Source of the DNA: CAWEBF01 sp963807235
Lineage (GTDB): Bacteria > Acidobacteriota > Vicinamibacteria > Vicinamibacterales > UBA2999
NCBI GenBank assembly: GCA_963807235.1
Contig: CAWEBF010000035.1
Location: 208,392-272,391 of the forward strand
Direction: 5' to 3'
DNA length: 64,000 nucleotides
The notes beneath the pieces were generated by a model that searched no databases, was not told the DNA's origin, and worked only from the letters and a program-made list of their open reading frames with translations. The position numbers and the translations under genes were made by a program. Positions 17,123 through 26,921 of the stretch are shown here, piece after piece (the first letter of the stretch is position 1; each line of letters starts with the position of its first letter).

Positions 17123-18386
17123 TTGCGCATCGTCGAATCATCAAACCGCCGCGCCGTGCGTGAGCTGCTCGCTCCCGAACGCGTACGAGACGGCGCGACG
17201 GAGCGGCGGGTCGCGCGCATCGTCTCGGCCGTCCGCAAGGACGGCGACAAGGCGCTGCTGCGGTTCGCGCGATCGCTCGACCGCCTCGAAGGGCCGATGG
17301 AAGTGTCGCGGGCCGAGATGAAGCGGGCCGCGGCCTCGGTGTCGCGCGCGGTGCGCGCGTCCATCCGCACCGCCGCGCGCAACATCCGCGCCGTGGCGAA
17401 GCAGCAGGTGCCAAAGCCCTGGCGCCTCACGGTGGCGCCGGGCGTCACGGTCGAGCAGCGCGTGACGCCGCTCGAGCGAGTGGGCTGCTACGTGCCCGGC
17501 GGGCGCTATCCCCTGCCGTCGTCGCTTCTCATGACCGCTATTCCGGCGAAGACCGCCGGCGTTTCCGAAGTCGTGGTCGCGTGCCCGCGGCCCGACGCCG
17601 TGGTGATGGCCGCGGCGCTCGAAGCCGGCGTGTCGCGGCTCTTTCGTGTGGGCGGAGCCCACGCGGTGGCCGCGCTGGCCTACGGCACGGACTCGATCCC
17701 GCGGGTGGACAAGATCGTGGGTCCTGGCAACCGCTTCGTGGCGGCGGCCAAGGCGCTCGTGGCAGCTGACTGCGGCATCGACTTCTACGCGGGGCCGACC
17801 GAGATCGTGATCGTCGCGTCCAAGGGCCCGGCGTCGTGGATCGCCGCCGACCTGATCGCGCAGGCGGAGCACGACCCCGACGCCCGGGCCGTGCTGATTA
17901 CGCCCAATGCGGCGCTGGCGACCGACGTCGCGGTTCACGTCCAGGCGCGGATGCCGGCAAGCGGCCCCGCGCGCGCGTCCCTGGACGCGCATGGCGGCGT
18001 GATCGTGACGAAGTCGCTGGCCGAAGCGATCGAGCTGGCGAACGAGGCCGCGGCCGAGCACCTGGTGGTGGACGACGATCGGGTGGCGGCGAAGATCCGG
18101 CGCGCAGGGTCGCTCTTTGTCGGCCCGTGGTCGGCGCAGGTAGCCGGGGACTACGCGATCGGCTGCAACCACGTGCTGCCCACCGCGGGAACCGCGCGCG
18201 TGCGCGGGGGCCTGTCGGCCGCCGACTTCGTCCGCCAGATCACCGTGCAACGCGTGACGAAGAAGGGTCTGTCGACACATCGGCCCGAGCGTGATGACGC
18301 TGGCGCTGGCCGAGGGCCTGGTGGCCCACGCCGCCTCGATCGCAGTGCGTCTCCATGACGCCCCGCCAGGGAGGAAAAGGTCGTGA
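17123..18386 (+). CDS. hisD: Histidinol dehydrogenase (one frameshift)
   Basis: Last two oxidations to L-histidine, NAD- and Zn-dependent. TTG 17123 (MRIVESSNRRAVRELL) with GAGGAG upstream. Motifs: CYVPGGRYPLPSSLLMTAIPA, GGAHAVAALAYGTDSIPRVDKIVGPGN split over the usual positions, DFYAGPTEI, DLIAQAEHDPDA (catalytic Glu-His) and GCNHVLPT. Near 18275 an extra C in ACACATCGG shifts the frame; the true end continues IGPSVMTLALAEGLVAHA to TGA 18384-18386, overlapping the hisB start as GTGA. About 420 residues. Confidence 0.93.
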
Positions 18387-18977
18387 AGGCACGCACGGCG
18401 AAGTTCGACCGGCGGACCAAGGAGACGGACATTCGCGGCGCGCTGACGATCGACGGCCAGGGCCGCTACGACGTCCGCACCGGCATCCGATTCTTCGATC
18501 ACATGCTGGAGCTGTTCACGCAGGCACGGCGGGTTCGATTTGTCGCTGAAGGCAGTGGGCGATCTGGACGTGGACCAGCACCACACCGTGGAGGACGTGG
18601 GGATCGTGCTCGGTGAAGCGCTGCTGAAGGCGCTCGGCGATCGCAAGGGCATCAACCGCGCCGGCTATTTCGTGATGCCGATGGACGAAACGCTTGCGGT
18701 GGTGGCCGTCGATCTCGGCGGCCGCCCCCACGCCAAGGTGGACCTGAAGGTGAAGGTGCGCCTGGTGGGCGATCTGCAAAGCGAGCTCGTGGCCGACTTC
18801 TTCGACGGCTTCGCCATGGGCGCCAGGGCCAACGTGCACGCGAAGGTCCTGTACGGGCGCTCCAGCCACCACCACGTCGAGGCGGTGTTCAAGGCATTCG
18901 CGCGGGCGCTGCGCGTGGCCTGCGCGAAGGACGCGCGGCTGGCGAAGATGCTCCCGAGCACGAAGGGCCTGCTGTGA
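18383..18977 (+). CDS. hisB: Imidazoleglycerol-phosphate dehydratase (one frameshift)
   Basis: Sixth step of the pathway, Mn-dependent dehydration. GTG 18383 with GGAGG upstream (MKARTAKFDRRTKETDI). Motifs: GIRFFDHMLELF, DLDVDQHHTVEDVGIVLGEAL (metal site) and RSSHHHVEAVFKAFARAL (second metal site). One surplus G near 18523 shifts the frame; removing it gives TQHGGFDLSLKAVGD. Monofunctional, about 197 residues, with no phosphatase domain. It overlaps hisH as GTGA. Confidence 0.93.
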
Positions 18978-19614
18978 TCGCGCTGGTCGATTACGGCGCC
19001 GGCAACCTGACGTCGGTGCGCAAGGCATTCAGCACGCTGGGCGCGCGCTTCTTCACGCCCACGGCGCCGGGCGAGTGCGCGGACGTGGCGGCCATCGTCG
19101 TGCCTGGCGTGGGTCACTTCGGCGCCACCGCTGCGCTGGACGCGCCGTGGCGCGAGGCGATTTCGCGCGGCTGTGGCGAGGGGCACGCCGCTCTTCGGCA
19201 TCTGCGTCGGCATGCAGTGGCTGTTCGAGGGCAGCGAGGAAGCGCCCGGCGTCCCCGGCCTGGGCGCGCTGCCCGGGCGCATCGCGCGGCTCGACGGCAA
19301 CGCCACGGAGCGGCTGAAAGTCCCGCACGTCGGCTGGAACGCGCTGGACTTCGCGAAGCCCGCGCGCCTTCTCAGCGGGCTCACGTCCGGCGCGCAGGTG
19401 TACTTCACGCACTCGTTCGCCGCCCCGGTCACCGAGGCGTGCGCCGCCGCCACCACGCACGCCAACACGTTCGCCTCGGTGGTCGAGCGCGACAACGTGT
19501 TCGGCGTCCAGTTCCACCCGGAGAAGTCGAGCGACGCCGGGCTGCGCATCCTGCGCAACTTCCTCGACCTGGTCGAGGCCCGCCGCGCGGAGCGCGGCAA
19601 GCCGACATGTCTGA
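18974..19614 (+). CDS. hisH: Imidazole glycerol phosphate synthase, glutaminase subunit (one frameshift; reads in frame into hisF)
   Basis: Class I glutamine amidotransferase that feeds ammonia to HisF. GTG 18974 (MIALVDYGAGNLTSVRKAF). Motifs: VVPGVGHFG, nucleophile Cys in LFGICVGMQWLFEGS, HVGWN, and catalytic His/Glu in FGVQFHPEKS. The frame changes near 19185. As given, the second frame has no stop before HisF, so a HisH-HisF fusion could be read. A TGA at 19612-19614 overlapping hisF as TGATG is in another frame and would be the natural end if one more indel is present. I favour separate genes. Confidence 0.88.
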
Positions 19615-20376
19615 TGCTGACCAAACGCATCATCGCGTGCCTGGACGTGCGCGACGGCCAGGTGGTGAAGGGCGTGCAGTTCCAGGAGCTGCGGCACGCC
19701 GGCGACCCCGGCGAGCTGGCCCGGCGCTACAACGTGGAAGGGCATCGACGAGGTGGTGATCCTGGACATCACCGCGACGCTGGAGAAGCGCCAGGCGCTG
19801 GCGAGGACCATCGCGGCGGTGGCCCGTGAGATCTTCCTGCCGCTGACCGTCGGCGGCGGCATCCGCACCGAAGAGGACGCGGATGCGGCCGTCGAGGCCG
19901 GCGCCGACAAGGTCAGCCTGAACACGGCCGCGCTGAAGAACCCGGGGCTGATCACCACACTGGCGAAACGCTACGGCAGCCAGGCCGTGATCGTGGCGAT
20001 CGACGCCAAGCGGCGTGACGACAAGTTCGCCGTGTTCGTCCGCAGCGGCACTTCAGATGCGGCGCGCGATGCCGTGGAGTGGGCAAAGGAAGCCGAGGGC
20101 CACGGCGCGGGCGAAATCCTCCTGACGTCGATGGACCGCGACGGCACCCGCGCCGGCTTCGACTGCGAGATGACCGCCGCGGTATCGGATGCCGTGAACA
20201 TCCCGGTGATCGCGTCGGGCGGCGCCGGCTCGTTCGAGCACTTCACCGACGTCTTCACGCGCGGCCACGCCGACGCGGCCCTGGCCGCGTCGATCTTCCA
20301 CTACGCCGAGTCGAGCGTCGCCGATCTGAAGCGCTATCTGCGCGATCGCGGGATTCCGACTCGGCTCATCAGCTGA
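19614..20376 (+). CDS. hisF: Imidazole glycerol phosphate synthase, cyclase subunit (one frameshift)
   Basis: Cyclase subunit that makes IGP and AICAR. ATG 19614 (MLTKRIIACLDVRDGQVVKG) is the canonical start, with catalytic Asp in CLDV. Other motifs: ILDITATLEKR, LPLTVGGGIRTEEDADA, GADKVSLNTAAL, GEILLTSMDRDGTRAGFD (second catalytic Asp) and PVIASGGAGSFEHF. One surplus G near 19743 shifts the frame; removing it restores NVEGIDEVVILDI. 253 residues, ends TGA 20374-20376. The convergent PEP-CTERM gene overlaps the last 8 nt. Confidence 0.93.
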
Positions 20377-21322
20377 CGTTCGCGGACTGGCGAGCGCGCC
20401 TCGCGCGGGCAAGCGCGCCGGCGATTCCGAACGCGGTCAAGGCCAGCGTTGCGGGCTCGGGGACCACGCCGTTTTCCGTGACTCCGTACCCGAGGCGCCC
20501 ACGAACTGCGCGCTGACTGGCCTGCCAGCGGCGTCGAGCGCCTGCAGTCCGGTAAGCGTCAGCGTGTGGAAGAAGCTGGCGGAGCCGGAGCCTGTACCTT
20601 CTACTTCGACGAAGGTGACGTCGTCATCGCCGAAGACGACCGGGCGTACCGACAGAGGTGCCCAGGAAGTTCATCAGATAGAACGGCGTCCCGTAGGTAA
20701 AGGAAATCGGCACGTTGATGCTGGCGGGGCCGGAATACAGGCCGAACACGGAGTGCTCCAGATTCCAAGGCCCGTTCAGACCCCATTGCACGCCGACCTG
20801 CGCTCCCGCGAATGCCTCACCGGCGCTCGACGCCGAGCCGGAAAGAGTGAAGCCGACATTGAGCGTACCGGCAGTCCCGGCGAGTCCCGCGGCGTTGACG
20901 GTCAGCAGCTCAGTCGCCGTGGCGTTCGCGAAGGCAAAGCGGGTGTCGGGTGACGTCAGATTGAACGTCCCGGTTACGCTCGCGCTCAGAGCGCCGAAGT
21001 CCGCGTCGGCCTCAGCGAAGTAGACGAACGCCGGATCGGCAAAGCCGTCGGTGACGTTGCTGACGCTGATGTAACCCGCGCCGGCGCTGTCTGAGCCTGA
21101 GTAGGACTGGTCGGGGCCAAACATCTGGAAGTTGATCGGATCTTCATCATTCAAGCACTGACCAGCGCCCCCGTATGGGCCCGCTGGGTCGCACCCGAGG
21201 TTCGCGCCAACCACGGTCTCCAAAAGGAATGAGTCCGCGGAAGCCGGCACCGTTAGCAACAGAGTACCAACCACCCCCGTGATCAGGATCTTGGCTGCTC
21301 TGGAAACACTGACTGCGGTCAT
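20369..21322 (-). CDS. PEP-CTERM sorting-domain protein (two frameshifts)
   Basis: Exported protein sorted by an exosortase. ATG 21322 (MTAVSVSRAAKILI) with GAGGAG upstream; signal peptide to about residue 29 (LLLTVPASA). The body is Ala/Gly/Ser/Thr-rich beta sandwich of no known family. After re-joining frames (breaks near 20650 and 20485) the C-terminus reads VVPEPATLALTAFGIAGALA followed by RARRARQ: PEP motif, hydrophobic helix and basic tail. An upstream sigma-54 promoter (21371-21386) fits PrsK/PrsR-type control of PEP-CTERM genes. No exosortase gene is in the window. About 318 residues. Confidence 0.8.
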
Positions 21323-21370
21323 TGAAGCTCCTCTCTGTCTGACGGACAGAAGTACGGAAGCTGCTGAGCC

Positions 21371-21386
21371 AGCAATCGTGGTGCCG
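21371..21386 (-). promoter_or_regulatory. Sigma-54 promoter of the PEP-CTERM gene
   Basis: On the minus strand the sequence is CGGCACCACGATTGCT, matching the YGGCAC-N5-TTGCW consensus with GG (21384-21385) and GC (21372-21373) at the correct spacing. It lies 48 nt upstream of the start codon. Confidence 0.65.
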
Positions 21387-21554
21387 ATACCCCGAATCGG
21401 GTGTTTTCCGAGCGTTTCGATCGTTTAGCACGAGACGCACTCCATGAAGTCCAGAAGCTGGGGGAAATCAGTCTTCCGACTCTTGTTGCGGGATTGGGGG
21501 CCGTCGAGATAGAACTGGCCTGCGTTCGCCCGATTGACTGAAGGAGATCCTTCC

Positions 21555-22560
21555 ATGCGATTAGCCCTTGGTGTTCTCGCCTGCGCGGCTGCCCTCGCGT
21601 CCGGCTCGTTCGTCGCCCCCGTCGGCGCATCCACGGGCCCGATCCCACTCGACTGCAATCGCGCATGCCTGGAGGGCGTGATCGACCAGTATCTGAAAGC
21701 CGTAGTGGCGCACGACCCGAAGCTGCTGCCGCTGTCGCAGGACGTCAGGTTCACCGAGAACGGCCAGCTGCTGCCGGTGGGCGACGGCTTCTGGAAGACG
21801 GCCCAGGGCATCGGCAACTACCGGCACATCTTCGCCGACCCGGAGTTCGGGCAGGTGGCCGTCATGGCCACGATGCGCGAGGCGAACACCAACATTCTCA
21901 TGAGCGTGCGGCTGCGCATCGAGCTGGGCCGAATCACCGAGATCGAAGCCGTGTACTTCAAGCCGGGAGGCGGCGGGCCCAACAACATCGACGCCGTGGA
22001 CAAGAGCGGCAAGGCCGAGGACATGTGGTTCAAGACGATCCCCCCCGCGCAGAGGCTCTCGCGCCAGCAGATGATCGGGATCGCCGATGGCTACTTCACG
22101 AGCGTGCAGAAGAACGACGGCAAGGGCATCAATGGCACGGGGACGTACCCGTTCACCAACGACTGCCACCGCATCGAGAACGGGTCGCCGACGACGAACG
22201 TGCCGCCGCCGCCGAATTCGAAGCCCGGCATCAACCTGTTCTCGATGGACTGCCTGGCGCAGTTCAAGATGGGTCTCTACTACGTGGTGCAGAACATCCA
22301 CAGCCGGCGCTACCCGCTGGTGGACCAGGAGCGCGGCGTGGTGTGGGCGCACTCCGTGTTCGACCAGGGCACGGTGAATTCCGGCGTGCTGTCGGACGGC
22401 ACCAAGCACAGCTATCAGGGGTTCAACCGCCCCGAGCAGCATCCTGGTGACCGAGGCGTTCCTGATCGAGGACGCGAAGATTCGTCGCGTGGAGATGATC
22501 GGCCCGGCGGCGACGTATCACCTACAACCGGCATGGCCCGGGGGGCTGAGCGGTAACTGA
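21555..22560 (+). CDS. Secreted NTF2/SnoaL-like protein (one frameshift)
   Basis: ATG 21555 with AAGGAG eight bases upstream. Signal peptide at residues 1-26 (LALGVLACAAALASGSFVAPVGA). The body looks like two NTF2-like halves: CLEGVIDQYLKAVVAHDP ... FTENGQLLPVGDGFWKT ... ADPEFGQVAVMATMRE and MIGIADGYFTSVQKNDGKG ... HRIENG ... QNIHSRRYPLVDQERGVVWAHSVFD. No catalytic residue can be assigned. The frame breaks at the C4 run near 22435; one C fewer gives FNRPSSILVTEAFLIEDAKI and the end at TGA 22558-22560. About 335 residues. Function unknown. Confidence 0.7.
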
Positions 22561-22561
22561 G

Positions 22562-22598
22562 GGCGCCAGGCTCCGGGCGCCAGGCTCCAGGCCTGGCC
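22562..22598. repeat. 7-bp-period array, CAGGCTC type
   Basis: Units read CAGGCTC CGGGCGC CAGGCTC CAGGCCT directly after the NTF2-like stop codon. Confidence 0.6.
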
Positions 22599-22656
22599 AA
22601 GGACCACTGAGCAAAAGCGTAACGGCGCGTACGAAGTTCCGACGTCCTTCTTCATG

Positions 22657-22687
22657 CCTGTAGCCCGGAGCCTGTAGCCCGGAGCCC
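22657..22687. repeat. 7-bp-period array, TAGCCCG/GAGCCTG type
   Basis: Units read TAGCCCG GAGCCTG TAGCCCG GAGCCCA, the reverse-complement sense of the GGCTCCR arrays. It runs into the hairpin at 22686. Confidence 0.6.
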
Positions 22688-22727
22688 ATCCAGCCCGGCA
22701 GTCCGATTGCACTGCCGGTCTGGATGG
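22686..22727 (+). promoter_or_regulatory. Long hairpin that encloses the start codon of the beta-helix gene
   Basis: CCATCCAG/CTGGATGG (22686-22693, 22720-22727) and CCGGCAGT/ACTGCCGG (22695-22702, 22711-22718) form a 17-step stem with one mismatch and an 8-nt loop. ATG 22724-22726 lies in the right arm and no SD is visible, so translation start should be occluded when the hairpin folds. Confidence 0.55.
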
Positions 22728-24706
22728 CTCACACCGGACTCAGCCGTAAATTCTTCGTCGCGCTCGCGTCGGCGGCCGCGCTACTGGCCTTCCCGCACAC
22801 GGCCGCGTCGGCCACCTACAACGTCGGCCCGGGCCAGACCTACGCGACGCCATCGGCGGTGCCCTGGGAATCGCTCCAGCCCGGCGATCAGGTGCTGATC
22901 CACTGGCGTTCCACGCCCTACCAGGACAAGTGGGTGATCTGCCGGCGTGGCACGGAGTCCTCGCCGATTGTCGTGCGCGGCGTGCCCGGGCCCGCCGGTG
23001 AGCTGCCGATCGTCGACGGCAACGGCGCCGCTACCAGGCTCGCGCTCGACTACTGGGGAGAGAGCCGCGCGGTGATCAAGATCGGCGGCGCCAGCATCCC
23101 GGCCGACACGATGCCGGCCTACATCACCATCGAGAACCTGGACGTGCGGAGCGCGCGGCCTCCCTACACCTTCACCGACGATGCCGGGGGCACCCAGACC
23201 TACGCCTCCAACGCGGCGGCCATCTGGATCGAAAAGGGCGAGCACATCGTGATCCGCAACACGCGGATGCACGACGCCGGCAACGGCCTGTTCGTCAGCT
23301 CGGCGGACCCCAACGTCTCGCGCGACGTCCTGATCGACGGCAACGCCATCTACGACAACGGCATCGTGGGCAGCATCTACGAGCACAACACCTACACCGA
23401 GGCGCTGGGCATCACCTATCAGTTCAACTACTTCGGCCCCACGAAGGCAGGGGCCGGGGGCAACAACCTGAAGGACCGCTCGGCCGGTCTGGTGGTGCGT
23501 CAGAACTGGATCGAGGGTGGCAACCGCCAGCTGGACCTCGTGGAAACCGACAGCCCCACGATTCAGAACAGCGCCGCCTACCGGTCCACGTTCGTCTACG
23601 GCAACGTGCTGATCGAAACCGACGCGTCTGGCAACCGTCAGATCGCCCACTACGGCGGCGACAGCGGCACCACGTCCAAGTACCGCAAGGGCACGCTGTA
23701 CTTCTACAACAACACGATGGTGTCGTACCGGACGGACCGGACCACGCTGTTCCGATTGTCCAGCAACGACGAGCACGCCGACGTGCGGAACAACATCTTC
23801 TACGTCACGGCCGCCGGGAACACGCTGTCGCTTGTGGACGCCACGGGCGTGCTGAACCTGACGCACAACTGGTTCAAACCAGGCCGCGTGTCCACCTTCG
23901 GCACGCTGACCGGCGTGATCAACGACGACGGCACGTCCATCGTCGGGAGCTCGCCGGGTTTCCGCGACGAAGCCGGGCAGGACTTCCGGCTCGCGGTCGA
24001 TTCGGCGGCAGCCAACGCCGGCACAGGGCTTCCGGCGGTGCTTCTGCCGGAACCGGCGATCGCGTGGCAATACGTGAAGCACCAGGGCAGCGAGACGCGG
24101 CCCAACGACGGCGTGTTCGATCTCGGCGCGTTCGAGTTGACGGACGGCCAGGTGCCGAACCTCGCGATCTCGACGAGCAGCTTGCCCGCGGGTACGGTGG
24201 GCGTGCCGTACAACCGAACCCTGACAGCAACCGGCGGACTGACACCGTACGCCTGGTCCATCGTTGCGGGCGCGCTTCCGGGTGGCCTGTCGCTCAACGC
24301 AGCGACCGGCGCCATCTCTGGCACTCCGGCCGTGGCTGGCTCATCCTCGTTCACCGTTCAAGTGACCGACGGGCAGACACCGGCCGACGTCGCTACGGCC
24401 GTGCTGTCGATCACCGTGGCGGCGGCCCCAGCGCCGAGCCCCGTATCGATCATCACCACCAGCCTGCCGAACGCCAAGCGCAACAAGAACTACAGCCGGA
24501 CATTGCAGGCCAGCGGCGGCACGACACCCTACTTGTGGAGCCTCGCCGGCGGCAGCCTTCCGCCGGGCCTGTCGCTCAGCGCGACCGGCGTCATCAGCGG
24601 TCGCGCGACGACCCTCGGGCTGTACTCCTTCACGGTGGGCGTGCAGGACAGTCAGGCGACCCCGGCCACGGACACGGCTGCGCTGTCTATCAGGGTCACC
24701 AGATAA
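22724..24706 (+). CDS. Secreted right-handed beta-helix protein with two putative Ig domains
   Basis: 660 residues, unbroken. ATG 22724 with signal peptide (FFVALASAAALLAFPHTAASA). The N-terminal half is a right-handed parallel beta-helix of the polysaccharide-lyase-like type: repeated turns such as YITIENLDVRSAR, HIVIRNTRMHDAGNGLFV, DVLIDGNAIYDNG, STFVYGNVLIETDA and ADVRNNIFYVT. The C-terminal third holds two He_PIG/Ig-like repeats (YNRTLTATGGLTPYAWSI ... LPGGLSLNAATGAISGTP and NYSRTLQASGGTTPYLWSL ... LPPGLSLSATGVISG). Probably a surface carbohydrate-active or binding protein; no catalytic residues can be assigned. Confidence 0.82.
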   Translation: MAHTGLSRKFFVALASAAALLAFPHTAASATYNVGPGQTYATPSAVPWESLQPGDQVLIHWRSTPYQDKWVICRRGTESSPIVVRGVPGPAGELPIVDGNGAATRLALDYWGESRAVIKIGGASIPADTMPAYITIENLDVRSARPPYTFTDDAGGTQTYASNAAAIWIEKGEHIVIRNTRMHDAGNGLFVSSADPNVSRDVLIDGNAIYDNGIVGSIYEHNTYTEALGITYQFNYFGPTKAGAGGNNLKDRSAGLVVRQNWIEGGNRQLDLVETDSPTIQNSAAYRSTFVYGNVLIETDASGNRQIAHYGGDSGTTSKYRKGTLYFYNNTMVSYRTDRTTLFRLSSNDEHADVRNNIFYVTAAGNTLSLVDATGVLNLTHNWFKPGRVSTFGTLTGVINDDGTSIVGSSPGFRDEAGQDFRLAVDSAAANAGTGLPAVLLPEPAIAWQYVKHQGSETRPNDGVFDLGAFELTDGQVPNLAISTSSLPAGTVGVPYNRTLTATGGLTPYAWSIVAGALPGGLSLNAATGAISGTPAVAGSSSFTVQVTDGQTPADVATAVLSITVAAAPAPSPVSIITTSLPNAKRNKNYSRTLQASGGTTPYLWSLAGGSLPPGLSLSATGVISGRATTLGLYSFTVGVQDSQATPATDTAALSIRVTR

Positions 24707-24718
24707 CGCGCCGGCTAC

Positions 24719-26908
24719 TCATTTTGGGCGCGCAGTCGAGACGGCCCGGCGGGCCTCTTCGATTTCCGGCAGGCCTGCGTCGGCATTCGCCCACAACGTC
24801 ACGAAACGCTGGTACTCGACGCGGGCGCCGGCCGCGTCTCCCTCTTGGTCCAGCAGACGCGCCAGCGCGAGCACGTGGCGTGGCTCGAGCACCGCGGACC
24901 GGCCTCCAGGGCCCGCAGCGGTCAGGCGCCTGTATTCTTCGACCGCTGCCGCGCGATTGCCGCGGGCAATCTCGACACGCCCCCGGCCGTCGCGAGAGGG
25001 TGGATTCATGGCAAACACGGCCAGGACGCCGCTCCCGAGCGTGGACCACGCGCGCGCTTCCGACGCCTTGAAACTCGACATCGCTCGATCGTATTGAGCG
25101 TGCGCGAGCGCGATCTCTCCTTCGAGCGCCGCGACCCAGTTCGACTCGACGCGGTCGTCGCCATCGACCCGCGACTTCTGTGAGCCACCCCGAGCGACTG
25201 CGCTCATAAGGTTCCCTCTGCGAAGGTCGGCCACACCTCCGACGAGGTCGGCGAGCACTAGAAGAGGCTGGTTGCGTTGCTGCCCAAGCGCAGTCTCGGC
25301 GGCGCGAAGTTCCTCCAGAGCGCGGGCGTACTGTCCGCGCTCGATCAACAGCCACGATGAGGTCAGGAACGTACCGGCCGTTGCCTCGGCATCGTCATTC
25401 TGTTTAGCGTCTCGTTGCCCCTCTTCAAGAGCCTTTGCGGCGTCCGCGTAGCGACCGGCCCGCGACAACAGAAACGATTGGACCGTGAAGTCCGGCACCG
25501 CCGTTGCCAACGCTTCCTGGTACCGGCCCAACGCCGCCAGCGCGAGTCCCCGTCCGAGAATGGACGACTCGAACCTCGGCTCGATGGCGAGCGCCCGCGA
25601 GTACGCATCGAATGCCTTGTCGGGCATGCCGCTCGCCAGATACCCCTCGCCGAGGCTGTCCCAGGAATTCGCCTCGGTGGGCTCGCGATTGGCCACGCCC
25701 TGAAACTGTTCGAGCGCCCGCTCCAACTGGCCGGCCTGCAGCAGTGAATACCCCTCTTGGTTGTCGAATACCGTTTCGATCCTCGATCCGATTTGAGGTG
25801 AGACGATTGCCGCGATCGCCAGGCCGAGGAGAATCACCCCGGCGCTCACTTTGAGACGCTTCGGGATGGCCGGAAGACGCATGCGCGTAATGCCGCGCGT
25901 AACCTTCAGCTCCTCCAGCGCGAGATGCACGTCCGCCGCCTGTTGATAGCGATCGCCAGGGTCCTTCGCCAGACACCGCTGAATGATCGTGGCCATCGGT
26001 GCGGGAACGGCGGGGGGCAGCGGGTCGGCTGGCTGATGCAGAATCGCGGCGCTCAGCTCGAAACCGGTCCCGCCCGTGAACGGCCGGCGGCCACCCACCA
26101 TCTCGTACAACAGCACGCCGAGAGCCCAGATGTCCGCGCGTTGATCGCCGCGTACCCCGCGCAACAGCTCCGGCGCCATGTAGGGCAACGTGCCGGCGAT
26201 CATGCCTTCTGCGGTCAACGAACGTTGCGAGAGGGACAGGGCATCAATCTGATGCGTGTCGAGTATCCGAGCCAGGCCGAAGTCGAGCACCTTGGCTCCG
26301 CGAGCCGTGATCATCACGTTCGTGCTCTTCAGGTCGCGGTGAGTCACGCCGCGTTCATGGGCGTGCGCGAGCGCGTCCGCGATCTCGCTGCCGAACCTGC
26401 TCGCATCCGCGATCGACAGCGGCCCTTCCCGGATGACGTCCGCCAGCGATCGGCCATGGACGAGCTCCATGACGACGAACAGCTGGCCATCGTCGCGGCC
26501 CACGTCGTAGATGTGACAGATGTGCGGGTGGCTGAGCCGCGACGCGTGCTGCGCTTCCCGGCGCAGCCTCGCCTGCGCGTCAGGACTGTCGAGGGACGCG
26601 ACTTTCAGCGCCACCTCGCGACCGAGCTCGGTATCGCGCGCCGCGTAGACGCGGCCCATGCCGCCGCTGCCGAGGATGTGCCCGATCTCGTAGTGCCCGA
26701 TCACTCGGCCGCTCATCAGCGCAGCCGCGGCCGGATGCTCGATGAAGTCGGCGGTATGGAGGTCGGCATCGAGCAGGCGCTCGACTTCAGCGCGTACCAG
26801 CTCGTCACCGGCTGCCTGGTCGGCCACGAACGCGGCTCGCGTGCTCGCGTCCTGTGCCAGGGCGGCGTTGAACACCTCCTTGACGCGAGTCCACTGCTCG
26901 GGAGTCAT
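24719..26908 (-). CDS. Membrane Ser/Thr protein kinase with TPR repeats
   Basis: 729 residues, complete. An N-terminal helical segment (1-65) precedes a Hanks-type kinase domain (about 72-335): GSGGMGRVYAARD (P-loop), VALKVA (Lys), HRDLKSTN (catalytic loop), DFGLA, and MAPELLRGVRGDQRADIWALG. One membrane segment (VSAGVILLGLAIAAIVSP) follows at about 352-372, then TPR-like repeats in the outer part (EGYSLLQAGQLERALEQFQ, GYLASGMPDKAFDAYSRALAI, RGLALAALGRYQEAL). It starts 13 nt after the ECF sigma gene, so the two form an operon; such pairs are typical of Acidobacteriota, where the kinase is thought to control the sigma factor. Confidence 0.9.
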   Translation of the reverse strand: MTPEQWTRVKEVFNAALAQDASTRAAFVADQAAGDELVRAEVERLLDADLHTADFIEHPAAAALMSGRVIGHYEIGHILGSGGMGRVYAARDTELGREVALKVASLDSPDAQARLRREAQHASRLSHPHICHIYDVGRDDGQLFVVMELVHGRSLADVIREGPLSIADASRFGSEIADALAHAHERGVTHRDLKSTNVMITARGAKVLDFGLARILDTHQIDALSLSQRSLTAEGMIAGTLPYMAPELLRGVRGDQRADIWALGVLLYEMVGGRRPFTGGTGFELSAAILHQPADPLPPAVPAPMATIIQRCLAKDPGDRYQQAADVHLALEELKVTRGITRMRLPAIPKRLKVSAGVILLGLAIAAIVSPQIGSRIETVFDNQEGYSLLQAGQLERALEQFQGVANREPTEANSWDSLGEGYLASGMPDKAFDAYSRALAIEPRFESSILGRGLALAALGRYQEALATAVPDFTVQSFLLSRAGRYADAAKALEEGQRDAKQNDDAEATAGTFLTSSWLLIERGQYARALEELRAAETALGQQRNQPLLVLADLVGGVADLRRGNLMSAVARGGSQKSRVDGDDRVESNWVAALEGEIALAHAQYDRAMSSFKASEARAWSTLGSGVLAVFAMNPPSRDGRGRVEIARGNRAAAVEEYRRLTAAGPGGRSAVLEPRHVLALARLLDQEGDAAGARVEYQRFVTLWANADAGLPEIEEARRAVSTARPK

Positions 26909-26921
26909 GAATGCCGGCCGC

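Noticed and set aside
16132..18977. Decayed (pseudogene) his operon
   Set aside because: Frame changes hit many unrelated genes at short homopolymers, motifs are intact and the attenuator is preserved. Sequence error is the simpler explanation.
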